A stretch of DNA of 64,000 nucleotides from Paenibacillus elgii NBRC 100335 (GCF_004000865.1 NZ_BIMB01000021.1:1-64000); one strand, 5' to 3'; shown: positions 35,117 to 44,250, counted from the stretch's first letter. Translations and numbers: made by a program. Notes: generated by a model from the letters alone, not told the origin.

Positions 35117-36235
35117 TTATTTTTCCGTCTTCGTCTTGAAGTTGAGACAGCAGGCCTGACAGATCGGGAAAGAATTTTTTTTCAAATAATTGCGGTATTG
35201 CTTATACTTCGGTCCATTCCAGATATCAAGCAGCCGCTGCTCGTTCACGTTACCGAGCGTCAAGTCGTAGAAGGCATGACAGGAGGTCACGTCACCTCTC
35301 GCATTGATCTCCGTGCTGAGCCAAGGGAACTCGCAGCGCTTCTTGGCATGCGACAGCTTGTGGCTGTTTCCGCTGAAATATAGCTCGACCGTCTCTTCGG
35401 TCATGTTTTGCGGGTAGGCGTTGAAATAAACGCCCTTCTCCTTGCAGTACTCCTCGATGTTGCGTACCTGACGGGAGATATCCTTTGCATTCATCTCGCT
35501 AAACTCGGATAATTCGCGGACGAAGCCCTTGGAAACGGCTGCATTCGTGTCCAGATCAAAATTATTTTTCAAAATATTCCGGTAATTCACGTGATCTTCC
35601 GGCGTAATAAACGACTGAAACTCCAAGCTGATATGATCCAGCTTCGTAATATCCATACTTTTGAAGAACAGTTCTTCCACATGCATGTACGTCAGCGGGG
35701 TAATGATGAAGATCGTGCCGATTTTCGGAAACTCCTTGCCCTTCTCCTCCCGGAGCGCATGAAGCTTCTCAATGCCTGCGGTCGCTCTCTTGAACACGCC
35801 CTTGCCGCGCTGCTGGTCGTTAATTTCCTCCGGACCGTCCATCGACACCCATACGCGGTGCGGCTCATTCTCGATAATCATCTCCGCATGCTTCTCCAGC
35901 AGCGTTCCGTTAGTCGGGAAGGCGACTTGGCTTCCGTAATATTTTAATGCAGCCAGAACCTCGTCGATCTGCGGATACATCAGAGGCTCTCCGCCAAACA
36001 GATCGTAATACGGCTTGACCGGACTGCAATCCTCGATAATTTGCTTAACCACTTTAATATCCAGCTGCGTTAACATCGTTCGTTCCTTGTAGGCGCCGTT
36101 ATCGCCCCATTCGTAGCACATTTTGCACCTTAGATTACAGGCCTCCAGAAGCTGCAGCCAAATCCATCGGGGCGCCGACGTACTCAAGAGCGGTGAAATC
36201 GGTGAAGCCGTGTCGTTGCGAAGTTGTACGGACAT
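35117..36235 (-). CDS. Radical SAM enzyme with SPASM domain (first copy)
   Basis: 372 residues. CxxxCxxC is in LEACNLRCKMCYEWGDNG near residue 35, then DLFGGEPLMYPQ, SMDGPEEINDQQRGKGVFKR and a C-terminal SPASM-type Cys set (CEFPWLSTEINARGDVTSC, later ICQACC). It is related to the other radical SAM protein in the cluster, with shared ..EW, GGEPL, DG-E-ND--RGKG-(F/Y)K and a (F/L)TLG(N/D)(V/L)N segment, so the pair may have arisen by duplication. No RRE-type peptide-binding domain is seen at the N-terminus. GGAGGAGG precedes the ATG. Confidence 0.87.
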   Translation of the reverse strand: MSVQLRNDTASPISPLLSTSAPRWIWLQLLEACNLRCKMCYEWGDNGAYKERTMLTQLDIKVVKQIIEDCSPVKPYYDLFGGEPLMYPQIDEVLAALKYYGSQVAFPTNGTLLEKHAEMIIENEPHRVWVSMDGPEEINDQQRGKGVFKRATAGIEKLHALREEKGKEFPKIGTIFIITPLTYMHVEELFFKSMDITKLDHISLEFQSFITPEDHVNYRNILKNNFDLDTNAAVSKGFVRELSEFSEMNAKDISRQVRNIEEYCKEKGVYFNAYPQNMTEETVELYFSGNSHKLSHAKKRCEFPWLSTEINARGDVTSCHAFYDLTLGNVNEQRLLDIWNGPKYKQYRNYLKKNSFPICQACCLNFKTKTEK

Positions 36236-36385
36236 CGTCTAACCTCCTCCAATTTTCGAATCATTGTCGGTATAGGACCTGTCGATTCAGCCTAGACTGC
36301 CTCATCTGCGGAGCCTTCCCGCCTGCGCTTGTTCCGGACGGCATCACCTCCCTTTCGTCATTTGCCGCTTCGGACGAATGTTCCG

Positions 36386-37195
36386 CTACAGATTCGAGCT
36401 GCTGTACACGCCCAGCGCCCGCTTCCACAGGAAGCGGACCAGCAGGAAGCAGACGACCGGCGCCAAAGCGGCCCAAGCCAATTCAGCGGCAGACAGCTTG
36501 CCGAGCACAAACATCGGGGCAAAGTTCGTAATCAAAAACACCGGAACGACGAACGTTCCTATGCGCTGAATCCACTTGTTGTACATCGATGCGGGCATAT
36601 TGTTGGAATCCCATACGGAGTACGAAATTTCGCTGGCGGCCGACGTGTTCACGAACCAGAACGAGAGCAGCGAAGGGATGATCATAATGCAGTACGTAAG
36701 GACGGTGGCCGCAAGCAGAAAGGCCACAAATCCGGCAACATGGAGCAGCGTCAGCGGAATGCCCGCGGCGCTCCAGCCAATCGCGATCATCACAGTACCC
36801 GCAATCATATTCGGGATCGGCATCCCGACCTCGATAACCCGCAAGGACACGAGAAATTGCAGCGAAATCGGCTTGACCATCATCAGATCGAGACTACCCG
36901 TGCGGACATGATCACTGAGACGCAGGAAATTGTTAAAGAACAAGCCCATGTAAATGCCCGTCAGCCATAGATGCGTTCCCATAAACATCAGAATCGTATC
37001 CGGTGACAGCCCGTTGATCCGCACATTCGTTTTGTACACGACGACCGCATACAGCAGCTTAGCCATCAGGAACGCCGCTTCGACGAATATGCCCGTTATA
37101 AAATTAAAGCGGTATTCCATCTGGGAAATGACCGAGTTTTTGGCGAATAACGCCAGAATGTGCAAATGCCGCCGCAGTTCGGTAACGAAGTTCAA
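36386..37195 (-). CDS. ABC-2 type permease (PF06182-like), subunit B
   Basis: 269 residues with six predicted membrane helices and the two-helix start typical of the ABC2_membrane_6 group (SQMEYRFNFITGIFVEAAF; LRLSDHVRTGSLDLMMVKP coupling region). Members export hydrophobic or peptide compounds as heterodimers with an ATPase. It starts with TTG at 37193-37195, 8 bases after AGGAGG that lies inside the end of the preceding permease gene, so translation is coupled. Confidence 0.83.
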   Translation of the reverse strand: MNFVTELRRHLHILALFAKNSVISQMEYRFNFITGIFVEAAFLMAKLLYAVVVYKTNVRINGLSPDTILMFMGTHLWLTGIYMGLFFNNFLRLSDHVRTGSLDLMMVKPISLQFLVSLRVIEVGMPIPNMIAGTVMIAIGWSAAGIPLTLLHVAGFVAFLLAATVLTYCIMIIPSLLSFWFVNTSAASEISYSVWDSNNMPASMYNKWIQRIGTFVVPVFLITNFAPMFVLGKLSAAELAWAALAPVVCFLLVRFLWKRALGVYSSSNL

Positions 37196-37199
37196 AAGC

Positions 37200-38006
37200 T
37201 CAGCCTCCTAGCCCCAAGTACCGTTTCATCCCGCGCTTCCAGGCCAGATGGCAGACGATCAGCATCAGACCGATCCAGATGCCTTGTCCGGCGATGCCTT
37301 GCCATATAAGCCCGCCCGCGATTTTGCCGTTCAGGACGTTGACAGGGAAGTAAATCATATAGTGGAAGGGCAGGTAACGAAACAACTGCTGCAGCCCTTC
37401 TCCGAAAATTTCAAGCGGAAACATGCCGCCGCTCATAATATTGACCAACAGGCTGGTAACAACGAAAAAATAGGAGATTTCCGACAACCAGAAGGCGCAC
37501 GCGCAAAGGGCGTACGAGATCAGAAAGCTAAGAATGACAGACAGGCACAGGGAGAGGAAAAAAGCCAGCAATCGTTCAAGTCCGGTATGCTGCTTATAGA
37601 ATGAGTTCAATGCGAAGGTTAGAGCCAGTATGACGAGCAGGGAAATCGCCACATAGATCAAGCGCTGCCCGATAAACGAGCAGATGCGGAAGCCGAAATA
37701 CGCGACCGGCTTGACGATATATTTATTCAATCCGCCGCTTTTGATATCTTCGGCGATGGCGTGCTCCATATTCGTAATGACCAGCTTGGAGACGACGGCG
37801 GCGATGATCGTATACATGATCATCTCTTGATAGGAATAGCCGAACAGTCCGCTCTCTCCGGCGCTCGCGTACACCGCCGTCCATATGTAGTAATTCACGA
37901 CGATCGGAAACACCGCACTGAACAGGGAGAGAAAAAAATTAAAGCGGTATTCCAGCGAGCTTTGGAAGCCGATGCGGAACGCGACGACATACTTGTGATG
38001 AGCCAT
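37200..38006 (-). CDS. ABC-2 type permease (PF06182-like), subunit A
   Basis: 268 residues, six predicted helices, with the same layout as its neighbour (SSLEYRFNFFLSLFSAVFP; NMEHAIAEDIKSGGLNKYIVKP, the loop that normally contacts the ATPase). First gene of the cluster operon. No ABC ATPase gene lies up- or downstream; the 446 bp before it hold no ORF with Walker motifs. AGAGG precedes the ATG. Confidence 0.83.
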   Translation of the reverse strand: MAHHKYVVAFRIGFQSSLEYRFNFFLSLFSAVFPIVVNYYIWTAVYASAGESGLFGYSYQEMIMYTIIAAVVSKLVITNMEHAIAEDIKSGGLNKYIVKPVAYFGFRICSFIGQRLIYVAISLLVILALTFALNSFYKQHTGLERLLAFFLSLCLSVILSFLISYALCACAFWLSEISYFFVVTSLLVNIMSGGMFPLEIFGEGLQQLFRYLPFHYMIYFPVNVLNGKIAGGLIWQGIAGQGIWIGLMLIVCHLAWKRGMKRYLGLGG

Positions 38007-38453
38007 GGCGCTACCTCTCGCGGAGTCCGACGATGCCGTCTTCGGTCGTCAGTCCTCAATTTTGTGAATGATGGGGGTTGTCCCGAAACGGTTGCTTGCT
38101 TGAACGACGTGCGGCTTTCGTCAAAATTTTTGGGAATCAACAATTTTTTCAGAAAAAAAACGTCGCTTCTACATCTCGTCATACTCAAAGCACTTGACAA
38201 ATGTTGGTGTGACAAAAATTACCTATTTTCCAGAAGAAATTACCGTATAACATGTAAAATTAACCCATTGCTTTCATTCATTGTATTGAAGAGCTGGGTA
38301 CTTTGTCCATAGTGCACAGGGATCAATTGTCCCCCAAGCGCTTGGCAAGAACGACGACATCTGATATCGACAGACAGCAAACGATGTAATATTGTGTCGG
38401 ATGTGACATGCTATAGTACAAGAAACGGAAAACGATGAAAGGAGAAATGTAGG
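38007..38453. other. Regulatory region upstream of the permease/radical SAM operon
   Basis: An AT-rich 447-bp divergent region. Read on the minus strand, TTTGTCA occurs twice 15 bases apart around 38195-38215, a possible activator site. A perfect 12-bp palindrome CCAAGCGCTTGG lies at 38334-38345. Toward the right, TATAGT at about 38410 is the probable -10 of the AHSA1-like gene. No intact gene is seen. Confidence 0.4.
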
Positions 38454-38930
38454 ATGACAACCCTGCATCAAGCACCGGCCGCAAAAGCGGAAATGCTTAT
38501 CCGCAGACCGGTGGAAGAGGTATTCGAAGCTTTCGTCGAACCGGCGGTTACGACGCGATTCTGGTTCACCAAAAGCAGCGGAAGGCTGGAAGCCGGAAAA
38601 CGCGTGCGGTGGGATTGGGAAATGTACGGCGTTTCTACCAACGTCCGTGTCAAAGAAATCGAGGAGAACAGGCGCATTCTCATCGAATGGGAAGCATCTT
38701 ACGGCTTCACCACGGTCGAATGGACATTTACCAGGCGGGCGGATAACGAAACCTTCGTGACAGTAACGAACACAGGGTTTCAGGGAGATGGGGATGACAT
38801 CGTCAAGCAAGCGATCGGCTCGACGGAAGGGTTTACGATCGTACTGTGCGGGCTGAAGGCGCTTCTTGAGCACAACATCGCCTTGAATCTGGTGTCGGAT
38901 AAGGCCCCCGACGCCCATGTGAACCGGTAG
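38454..38930 (+). CDS. SRPBCC / AHSA1-like protein
   Basis: 158 residues of the START-like SRPBCC fold: AEMLIRRPVEEVFEAFVEPAVTTRFWFTKSSGRLE at the start (AHSA1 signature), RILIEWE and TTVEWTFTRRADNETFVTVT strands, and a C-terminal helix FTIVLCGLKALLEHNI. The family binds hydrophobic ligands or acts as an Hsp90 activator homologue; the role here is unknown. AAAGGAG lies 9 bases before the ATG. Confidence 0.83.
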   Translation: MTTLHQAPAAKAEMLIRRPVEEVFEAFVEPAVTTRFWFTKSSGRLEAGKRVRWDWEMYGVSTNVRVKEIEENRRILIEWEASYGFTTVEWTFTRRADNETFVTVTNTGFQGDGDDIVKQAIGSTEGFTIVLCGLKALLEHNIALNLVSDKAPDAHVNR

Positions 38931-39023
38931 GAACTGGCTTATGAAGAATAAGACCGACTCAGCTTCTGCGAATCGTCGAGATTGTTTGGAAGCCTTTGCT
39001 TTAGAAAAACTCAGACAAATAGA

Positions 39024-39134
39024 GGTGGGGTATATCTCGTAAGAGTTTACGTCCGCCTTTGAAGCCCGTGAAAATACCGCTAATTGTAATCAAGTTCACG
39101 GGTTTCAAGAGCGGCTGAAGGGATATACCCCACC
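39024..39134. repeat. 111-bp inverted-repeat (MITE-like) element
   Basis: The ends are perfect 13-bp inverted repeats, GGTGGGGTATATC at 39024-39036 and GATATACCCCACC at 39122-39134. Inside, a second long pairing (GCCGCTCTTGAAACCCGTGAA against TTCAAAGCC-type sequence at 39053-39071) makes almost the whole element fold on itself around a short AT-rich loop. It lies between two convergent genes and has no T-run. No clear target duplication is seen. Confidence 0.6.
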
Positions 39135-39180
39135 GGCGTATGCAGAGAGTTTTATACGCAAAGCGGGTTTCTCAACAAGC

Positions 39181-40029
39181 TCAAGCGGGCACCTTCACGA
39201 CAAAAGGAACGGTGAACACCTTGCCTTCGTGCTGGAACTGGCCCCACAGCTTGTATACGCCGCTTTTCGGAAATTTCGTCATGAACTTGGCGTCCGGCCC
39301 GGAAGCCTTCTCCTCCATCGGATGAACGTGTAGATACTGCTCGGCATCGGCACTCAAAATAACCACATGCCCGACCGCCCCGAGATAAGGCTGAAGATTC
39401 GTCACAGGCTGCTTCGAAGCGGCGTCGCGAATCGTAAAGGTCAGATTTGCGTCCATTCCCGCCATCAGATGGTCGATCGCAAGCGTGACTTCTTTGCCGT
39501 CCACCGTTTTGACCAGCGTGGACTCGGGTTCGACCGCCGCGGCTGCGGGCGCATCGCCCTGTACGCTGATCCACTGCGTCTGCGTCACCGCTCCTTGGCC
39601 TGTCGGCACGAAGTCCGCAATCAGCTTATAATCGCCGCCGCCCGGGAACTCCGTCGTGATGTCGAACCGGCCGCCGCCCTTATAGTCTGGGTGAATGTGG
39701 TTAAAGAACGATAGGTCTTTGCTGACGACGATCAAATGCAGCTTCTTCTCGTGAGTAATGTCGAAGTTGTCCACCGGCTTGTTGTTCTTATCCGTAATTT
39801 GAATCGTGAGCGGGGTATTGCTTCGTGCCTGCGGCTTCTCCGGCGTCAGCTTGAAGGAGGTGACGACCTCGGCGCTCTTCGGCGCTTCCGACGCCCCGTC
39901 GCCGTGATTGCCGTGTCCGGCTTCTTCCTTCGGAGCCTCCTTCGGGGCCGAGGCTTGTTTCCCCTGCTGGCCGCATGCGCTAAGAAGCAGCGCCGCACCC
40001 AGCAATGTCGCTATGGCTGCTTTTTTCAT
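39181..40029 (-). CDS. Lipoprotein with YtkA-like domains, probably copper-related
   Basis: 282 residues. The signal ends in the lipobox LLLSAC near residue 19, followed by a Lys/Glu/Pro linker with HGNHGDG. Two beta-sandwich repeats follow, each with His clusters: HEKKLHLIVVSKDLSFFNHIHP and later GHVVILSADAEQYLHVHPME, plus Met-Gly-Met in LMAGMDANLTF. These fit YtkA-like extracytoplasmic domains that may bind metal. It is the last gene of the run that includes copA and a two-component system, so a role in copper handling outside the membrane is likely (inference). Confidence 0.8.
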   Translation of the reverse strand: MKKAAIATLLGAALLLSACGQQGKQASAPKEAPKEEAGHGNHGDGASEAPKSAEVVTSFKLTPEKPQARSNTPLTIQITDKNNKPVDNFDITHEKKLHLIVVSKDLSFFNHIHPDYKGGGRFDITTEFPGGGDYKLIADFVPTGQGAVTQTQWISVQGDAPAAAAVEPESTLVKTVDGKEVTLAIDHLMAGMDANLTFTIRDAASKQPVTNLQPYLGAVGHVVILSADAEQYLHVHPMEEKASGPDAKFMTKFPKSGVYKLWGQFQHEGKVFTVPFVVKVPA

Positions 40030-40115
40030 AAATACCCTCCTGTTTTCTCTCGGTTGTTTTTAGTGTAAGGGAAGCTTTTGAAGATCTTGTGAAGATCATC
40101 ACTCTCCGCCGCGCT

Positions 40116-41186
40116 TTAACCCGGAAAACAAATCCGCACCGCCGTTCCCCGGCCGACCTCGCTCTCGATTTCCATGCGTCCGCCGTGCGCTTCCGCCAGC
40201 CTCCGGGCGATGGTCAGCCCGATGCCGCTGCCTCCCGTACTGCGATTCCGCGACTTGTCCGTACGGTAGAACCGCTCGAACACATACGGCAGCTCCTCGG
40301 CGGAAATGCCGATCCCGGTATCCGTGACAACGACCCGCACCTCGCCATAGGCGTGCTCCACCGTCACCTCGACCTGGCCCCCGGTGGGCGTATACTTCCA
40401 AGCGTTGCTGAGCACATTGGCCAAAATTTGCCCGATCCGCCGGCGGTCCGCTTGGACAAGCACCGGTTGTTCCGGGGCGACGAACCGGAGGGCCACTTGT
40501 TTTTGCGCGAATGCGGCTTTAACGGTCTCCACGCTCTGAGCAGCGATGGCCGACAAATCTTCCGTCTGCAGGCGAAGCCGAAAATGAGGCGAGTCCATCT
40601 GCGTCAGCTGTTCCAAATCGCCGACCAAATGGCTCAGCCGCTCGACCTCCTCGTGACAAGCCGCGAGCCGGACCTGCGTCGGCTCCCAGACGCCGTCCAT
40701 CATCGCTTCCATATGGCTCTTCAAGGTAGCCAGCGGGGTGCGAAGCTCATGGGCGACGTCGGCCGTCATCGTCTTCCGCAGGCGCTCCTGCTTCTCCAAT
40801 TGCGCAGCCAACGCGTTAATCGCCTGCGCCAAGTCGGCCAGCTCGTCGTTCCCGCGAACCTCCGTACGGGCCTCCAGCTCGCCGCCGGCCATGCGGACCG
40901 CCATCGCTTTCATCGACGTGAGCGGCGCAGCCATCCGCTTCGCCGCGTACAAGCCGGCCAAGGCCGCCAAGGCAATGCCTCCGGCGGCAATCCAAGCGAC
41001 CGACTGGACAATCGCCTGCTCCAGATGCGCGTTGAACATCCCTAAATCTGCGCTCGCTGCCGCCTGCTCCTGATACATCATAAAATGACGGTGCGCCTGC
41101 ACCAGCAGTACCGTGAACGCGAGGATCAGAATTCCGCACGTTAATCCGACAAATACGAGCGCGAATCTGGCATACAGCCCCCTCAC
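40116..41186 (-). CDS. Sensor histidine kinase
   Basis: 356 residues. Membrane helix 1 (about 8-28), a short extracytoplasmic loop of about 30 residues, helix 2 (about 58-78), HAMP (about 79-130), then HisKA with the phosphorylated His in TADVAHELRTPLATLKSH, and HATPase_c with N box LSNAWKYTP, G1 DTGIGIS, F box FERFYRTDKSR and G2 GSGIGLTIA. It starts with GTG in a GTGA overlap with the response regulator stop. The sensing loop is very short, as in intramembrane- or metal-sensing kinases. It likely phosphorylates the upstream regulator. Confidence 0.92.
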   Translation of the reverse strand: MRGLYARFALVFVGLTCGILILAFTVLLVQAHRHFMMYQEQAAASADLGMFNAHLEQAIVQSVAWIAAGGIALAALAGLYAAKRMAAPLTSMKAMAVRMAGGELEARTEVRGNDELADLAQAINALAAQLEKQERLRKTMTADVAHELRTPLATLKSHMEAMMDGVWEPTQVRLAACHEEVERLSHLVGDLEQLTQMDSPHFRLRLQTEDLSAIAAQSVETVKAAFAQKQVALRFVAPEQPVLVQADRRRIGQILANVLSNAWKYTPTGGQVEVTVEHAYGEVRVVVTDTGIGISAEELPYVFERFYRTDKSRNRSTGGSGIGLTIARRLAEAHGGRMEIESEVGRGTAVRICFPG

Positions 41187-41881
41187 GGCAAAGCCCCTCC
41201 GGCAAACCGATACCCTGCGCCGTACACCGTTACGATATACCGCGGCGCTTTCGGAACCGGCTCGATCTTCTGCCGCAGGTTTTTGACGTGTTGATCTATC
41301 GTGCGCTCGTCGCCTTCGAAGTCGAAGCCGAGCACCTTCTCGATCAGCTCGTCTCTCGTGAAGCAGCGCTCCGGGTGGCGGGCAAGCGTAAGCAGCAGCT
41401 TGTATTCGTTGGGCGTTAGAGCGACCGGACTGCCATCCTTGTATACTTCGCGCTTTAAGGTGAGAATAACCAGCTCGCCGCCGCCGAACGCCATCCGGTC
41501 CGCCAGCAAAGCGTCGTCCTGCGTGCGGCGCAGGATCGCCCGGACCCGGGCGGCCACCTCCCGCGGACTGAACGGCTTCAGCACGTAGTCGTCCGCGCCG
41601 ATGGACAGTCCGGTCACCCGGTCGTTCTCGGACACCTTGGCCGTCAGCATTAGAACCGGCAGCGAGGACCTTTGCCGGATACGTCGGCATACCTCCTCGC
41701 CGGACATATCGGGCAGCATCAGATCCAGAATGACGAGATCGACCGCCTCCCGCTCCAGCACGTCCAACGCTTCCGAGCCGCTGGCGGACTCCAGCGTGCG
41801 GTACCCGTCCTTTTGCAGATACGAAGCGACGACATCCCTGATTTTCGCCTCGTCGTCGACCATGAGAATCGTCTTGTTCAC
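41183..41881 (-). CDS. OmpR-family response regulator
   Basis: 232 residues from a GTG. The receiver domain has the acidic pair in MVDDEAK, the phospho-acceptor Asp in LVILDLMLPD, Thr in MLTAK and Lys in LKPFSP. The C-terminal winged helix ends RTIDQHVKNLRQKIE and VYGAGYRF. The open frame extends 20 codons upstream, but MPGALLSVNTAGSERSCKAA is unlike the family, so GTG at 41881 (VNKTILMVDDE) is preferred. Its ribosome site AAAGGAG is rather far (13 bases). It follows copA by 84 bp, suggesting control of copper or envelope-stress genes. Confidence 0.9.
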   Translation of the reverse strand: MNKTILMVDDEAKIRDVVASYLQKDGYRTLESASGSEALDVLEREAVDLVILDLMLPDMSGEEVCRRIRQRSSLPVLMLTAKVSENDRVTGLSIGADDYVLKPFSPREVAARVRAILRRTQDDALLADRMAFGGGELVILTLKREVYKDGSPVALTPNEYKLLLTLARHPERCFTRDELIEKVLGFDFEGDERTIDQHVKNLRQKIEPVPKAPRYIVTVYGAGYRFAGGALP

Positions 41882-41965
41882 CGCGGCTTTGCAGCTCCTT
41901 TCCGATCCTGCCGTATTCACCGAAAGAAGGGCGCCCGGCAACCGGGCACCCGCCTTCCGCTCCGC

Positions 41966-44209
41966 TTAGAGCTTCACCTTCTGCAATCGTAGCGCGTTGA
42001 GCACCACCGACACCGAGCTTAGCGCCATCGCGGCTCCCGCCACCCACGGGGCAAGGAAGCCCAGCGCGGCGATCGGGATACCGAGCGTATTGTACGCAAG
42101 CGCCCAGAACAGATTTTGCTTGATGTTGGCCATCGTTTTCCGGCTCATCGCCGCGGCGTCCGGCAGGCGGATGAGATCGCCCTGCATGAGCGTCACGTCG
42201 GCCGCTTCAATGGCGATGTCCGTCCCCGTGCCGACGGCGATGCCGACGTCGGCCGTCGCAAGCGCCGGCGCATCGTTGATGCCGTCGCCGACCATGGCGA
42301 CCTTGCGCCCTTCCGCCTGCAGCTTCCTCACCTCGGCGGCCTTCCCTTCCGGCAGCACCTCGGCCAGCACGCGGTCGATGCCTACCTGGCGGGCAATCGC
42401 CTCCGCCGTCCGGCGGTTGTCGCCAGTGATCATGATGACCTCGATGCCCCCCTGTTTCAAGCGGGCAATCGCTTCTTGCGATGTTTCTTTGACCGCGTCG
42501 GCTACCGCGACCATGCCGGCATACTGCCGGTCCACGGCGATCAGCATAGCGGTTTTGCCTTCCGATTCCAGCCGCTCCATCGTACCCTCGGCCTGCGCGA
42601 ATTCGATCCCTTCGCGCCGCAGCAGCTTGCGTGTGCCGACCAGCACCTCGCGGCCTTCGACGACGGCGGCGATACCGTAGCCCGGTATGGCCTCGAACCG
42701 TTCCGCCTCGGAGAACGCGATGCCTTTCGAGCGGATGCCTTCCACAATCGCTTCCGCCAGCGGGTGCTCGGATTGTTTCTCCGCAGCAGCAACCAAGCGC
42801 AGAACCGCCGCTTCGTCCACAGATTCGATGCTCACATCGGTCAGCTCCGGTTTGCCTTTGGTGACCGTTCCTGTTTTATCCAGCACGATCGTATCGATCC
42901 GGTGCATCGACTCAAGATGCTCTCCGCCCTTGAACAAAATCCCGAACTCCGCCGCGCGGCCCGATCCGGCCATGATGGAGGTCGGCGTCGCGAGCCCCAG
43001 GGCGCAAGGGCATGCAATGACAAGGACGGCGATCGCTTTCTCCAGCGCATTGGCGAATTCGCCCGGAACAACCGCAAAATACCAGATCAAGAACGTAAGC
43101 ACCGCAATCCCGACGACGATCGGCACGAAGATGCCGGAGATCCGGTCGGCCACCCGCTGAATCGGCGCCTTCGAGCCCTGCGCGTCTTCGACAACCCGGA
43201 TAATTTGCGCCAGCGCCGTTTCTTTGCCGACCTTGGTCGCTTGGATCCGCAGACTGCCATTCCGGTTGACGGTCGCGCCGATGACGGCGTCGCCCGGCTT
43301 TTTCTCGACCGGAATGCTTTCGCCGGTCAGCATCGATTCGTCAACCGCCGACATGCCGTCAAGGACGAGGCCGTCGACCGGAATTTTTTCGCCCGGCTTC
43401 ACCAGCACGACGTCTCCGGCCAGCACCTCTTCCACCGGCACGCTCAGCTCGACGCCGTCGCGGACGACAAGCGCCGTTTTGGCCTGCAGACCCATCAGCT
43501 TCTTGATCGCTTCCGAGGAACGGCCTTTCGCCAGCGCCTCGAACCATTTACCCATCACGATCAACGTGATCAGCACGGCGCTCGTCTCGTAATACATGGA
43601 AGGCATGCCATGGTGCGACGGAGAGCCGGCCGCGGCCCACTCGAGCGTCAGGTACAGGCTGTAAAAATAAGCCGCCGACGTGCCCAGCGCGACGAGTACG
43701 TCCATATTCGCGCTTTTGTTGCGCAGCGCTTTGTAAGCGCCGGTATAGAACGGCAAGCCGATGATGAACTGCACGGGCGTCGCGAGCGCAAGCTGCACCC
43801 ATGGATTCATCAGCGCTTCCGGCAAATAAATCCACGAGGTGAACGAAAAGTGGCTGACCATCGCCCACAGCAGCGGGAACGAAAGAATGGCGGAGAAAAT
43901 CAGCTTCGTGCGTTGCGCGGCAATTTCTTTTTGCCGGTGGTCGCCGTCGTCCTGCCGTTCCTCCTTCAGCCCCGCTTTATAGCCGAGCTGCTCGACCTTC
44001 CGGATCATTTCGTCCACCGATACCGCCTGCCCGGAGTATTCGACGTGAGCCGTCTCCAGTGCAAAATTCACCGTCGCTTTCCCGACGCCAGGCAGCTTGT
44101 TCAAGCCTTTCTCGATCCGGTTCGCGCAGGCTGCGCAGGTCATGCCCGTAATGGCAAGCGAGGCTTGCTGCTGATCCGGCTGCTGTTGTTGTTCCAATCG
44201 CTGTTCCAT
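41966..44209 (-). CDS. copA: Copper-exporting P1B-type ATPase
   Basis: 747 residues. One N-terminal heavy-metal domain ([15 protein letters not shown]) precedes eight membrane helices. P-type motifs are TGES, the metal-transport CPC in [23 protein letters not shown] (phosphorylated Asp), the [11 protein letters not shown]is of the nucleotide domain, [11 protein letters not shown] and the closing [13 protein letters not shown] with [15 protein letters not shown]. It exports Cu(I). Only one metal-binding domain is present, whereas Bacillus subtilis CopA has two. It has its own promoter overlapping a CsoR-type palindrome and is separated from copZ by a terminator. Confidence 0.96.
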   Translation of the reverse strand: MEQRLEQQQQPDQQQASLAITGMTCAACANRIEKGLNKLPGVGKATVNFALETAHVEYSGQAVSVDEMIRKVEQLGYKAGLKEERQDDGDHRQKEIAAQRTKLIFSAILSFPLLWAMVSHFSFTSWIYLPEALMNPWVQLALATPVQFIIGLPFYTGAYKALRNKSANMDVLVALGTSAAYFYSLYLTLEWAAAGSPSHHGMPSMYYETSAVLITLIVMGKWFEALAKGRSSEAIKKLMGLQAKTALVVRDGVELSVPVEEVLAGDVVLVKPGEKIPVDGLVLDGMSAVDESMLTGESIPVEKKPGDAVIGATVNRNGSLRIQATKVGKETALAQIIRVVEDAQGSKAPIQRVADRISGIFVPIVVGIAVLTFLIWYFAVVPGEFANALEKAIAVLVIACPCALGLATPTSIMAGSGRAAEFGILFKGGEHLESMHRIDTIVLDKTGTVTKGKPELTDVSIESVDEAAVLRLVAAAEKQSEHPLAEAIVEGIRSKGIAFSEAERFEAIPGYGIAAVVEGREVLVGTRKLLRREGIEFAQAEGTMERLESEGKTAMLIAVDRQYAGMVAVADAVKETSQEAIARLKQGGIEVIMITGDNRRTAEAIARQVGIDRVLAEVLPEGKAAEVRKLQAEGRKVAMVGDGINDAPALATADVGIAVGTGTDIAIEAADVTLMQGDLIRLPDAAAMSRKTMANIKQNLFWALAYNTLGIPIAALGFLAPWVAGAAMALSSVSVVLNALRLQKVKL

Positions 44210-44227
44210 AGCTTAGCACCTCTTCCC

Positions 44228-44250
44228 AATATACCCGTATGGGGTATATT
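44228..44250. promoter_or_regulatory. CsoR-type operator at the copA promoter
   Basis: Perfect palindrome with 9-bp arms AATATACCC and GGGTATATT and a 5-base centre. It covers the predicted copA -10 (TATATT on the minus strand, 44228-44233), and a TTGATT -35 lies 19 bases upstream (44253-44258). The TACCC/GGGTA arms resemble known CsoR sites. Confidence 0.7.

Noticed and set aside
37895-38215. Minus-strand ORF starting before the first ABC-2 permease
   Set aside because: It overlaps the permease start in another frame, turns Arg/Ser-rich and has no Walker motif, so it is not the missing ATPase.
41187-42047. Upstream extension of the histidine kinase frame by nearly 290 codons
   Set aside because: The extension runs through the response regulator in another frame; the GTG in the GTGA overlap gives a normal kinase.
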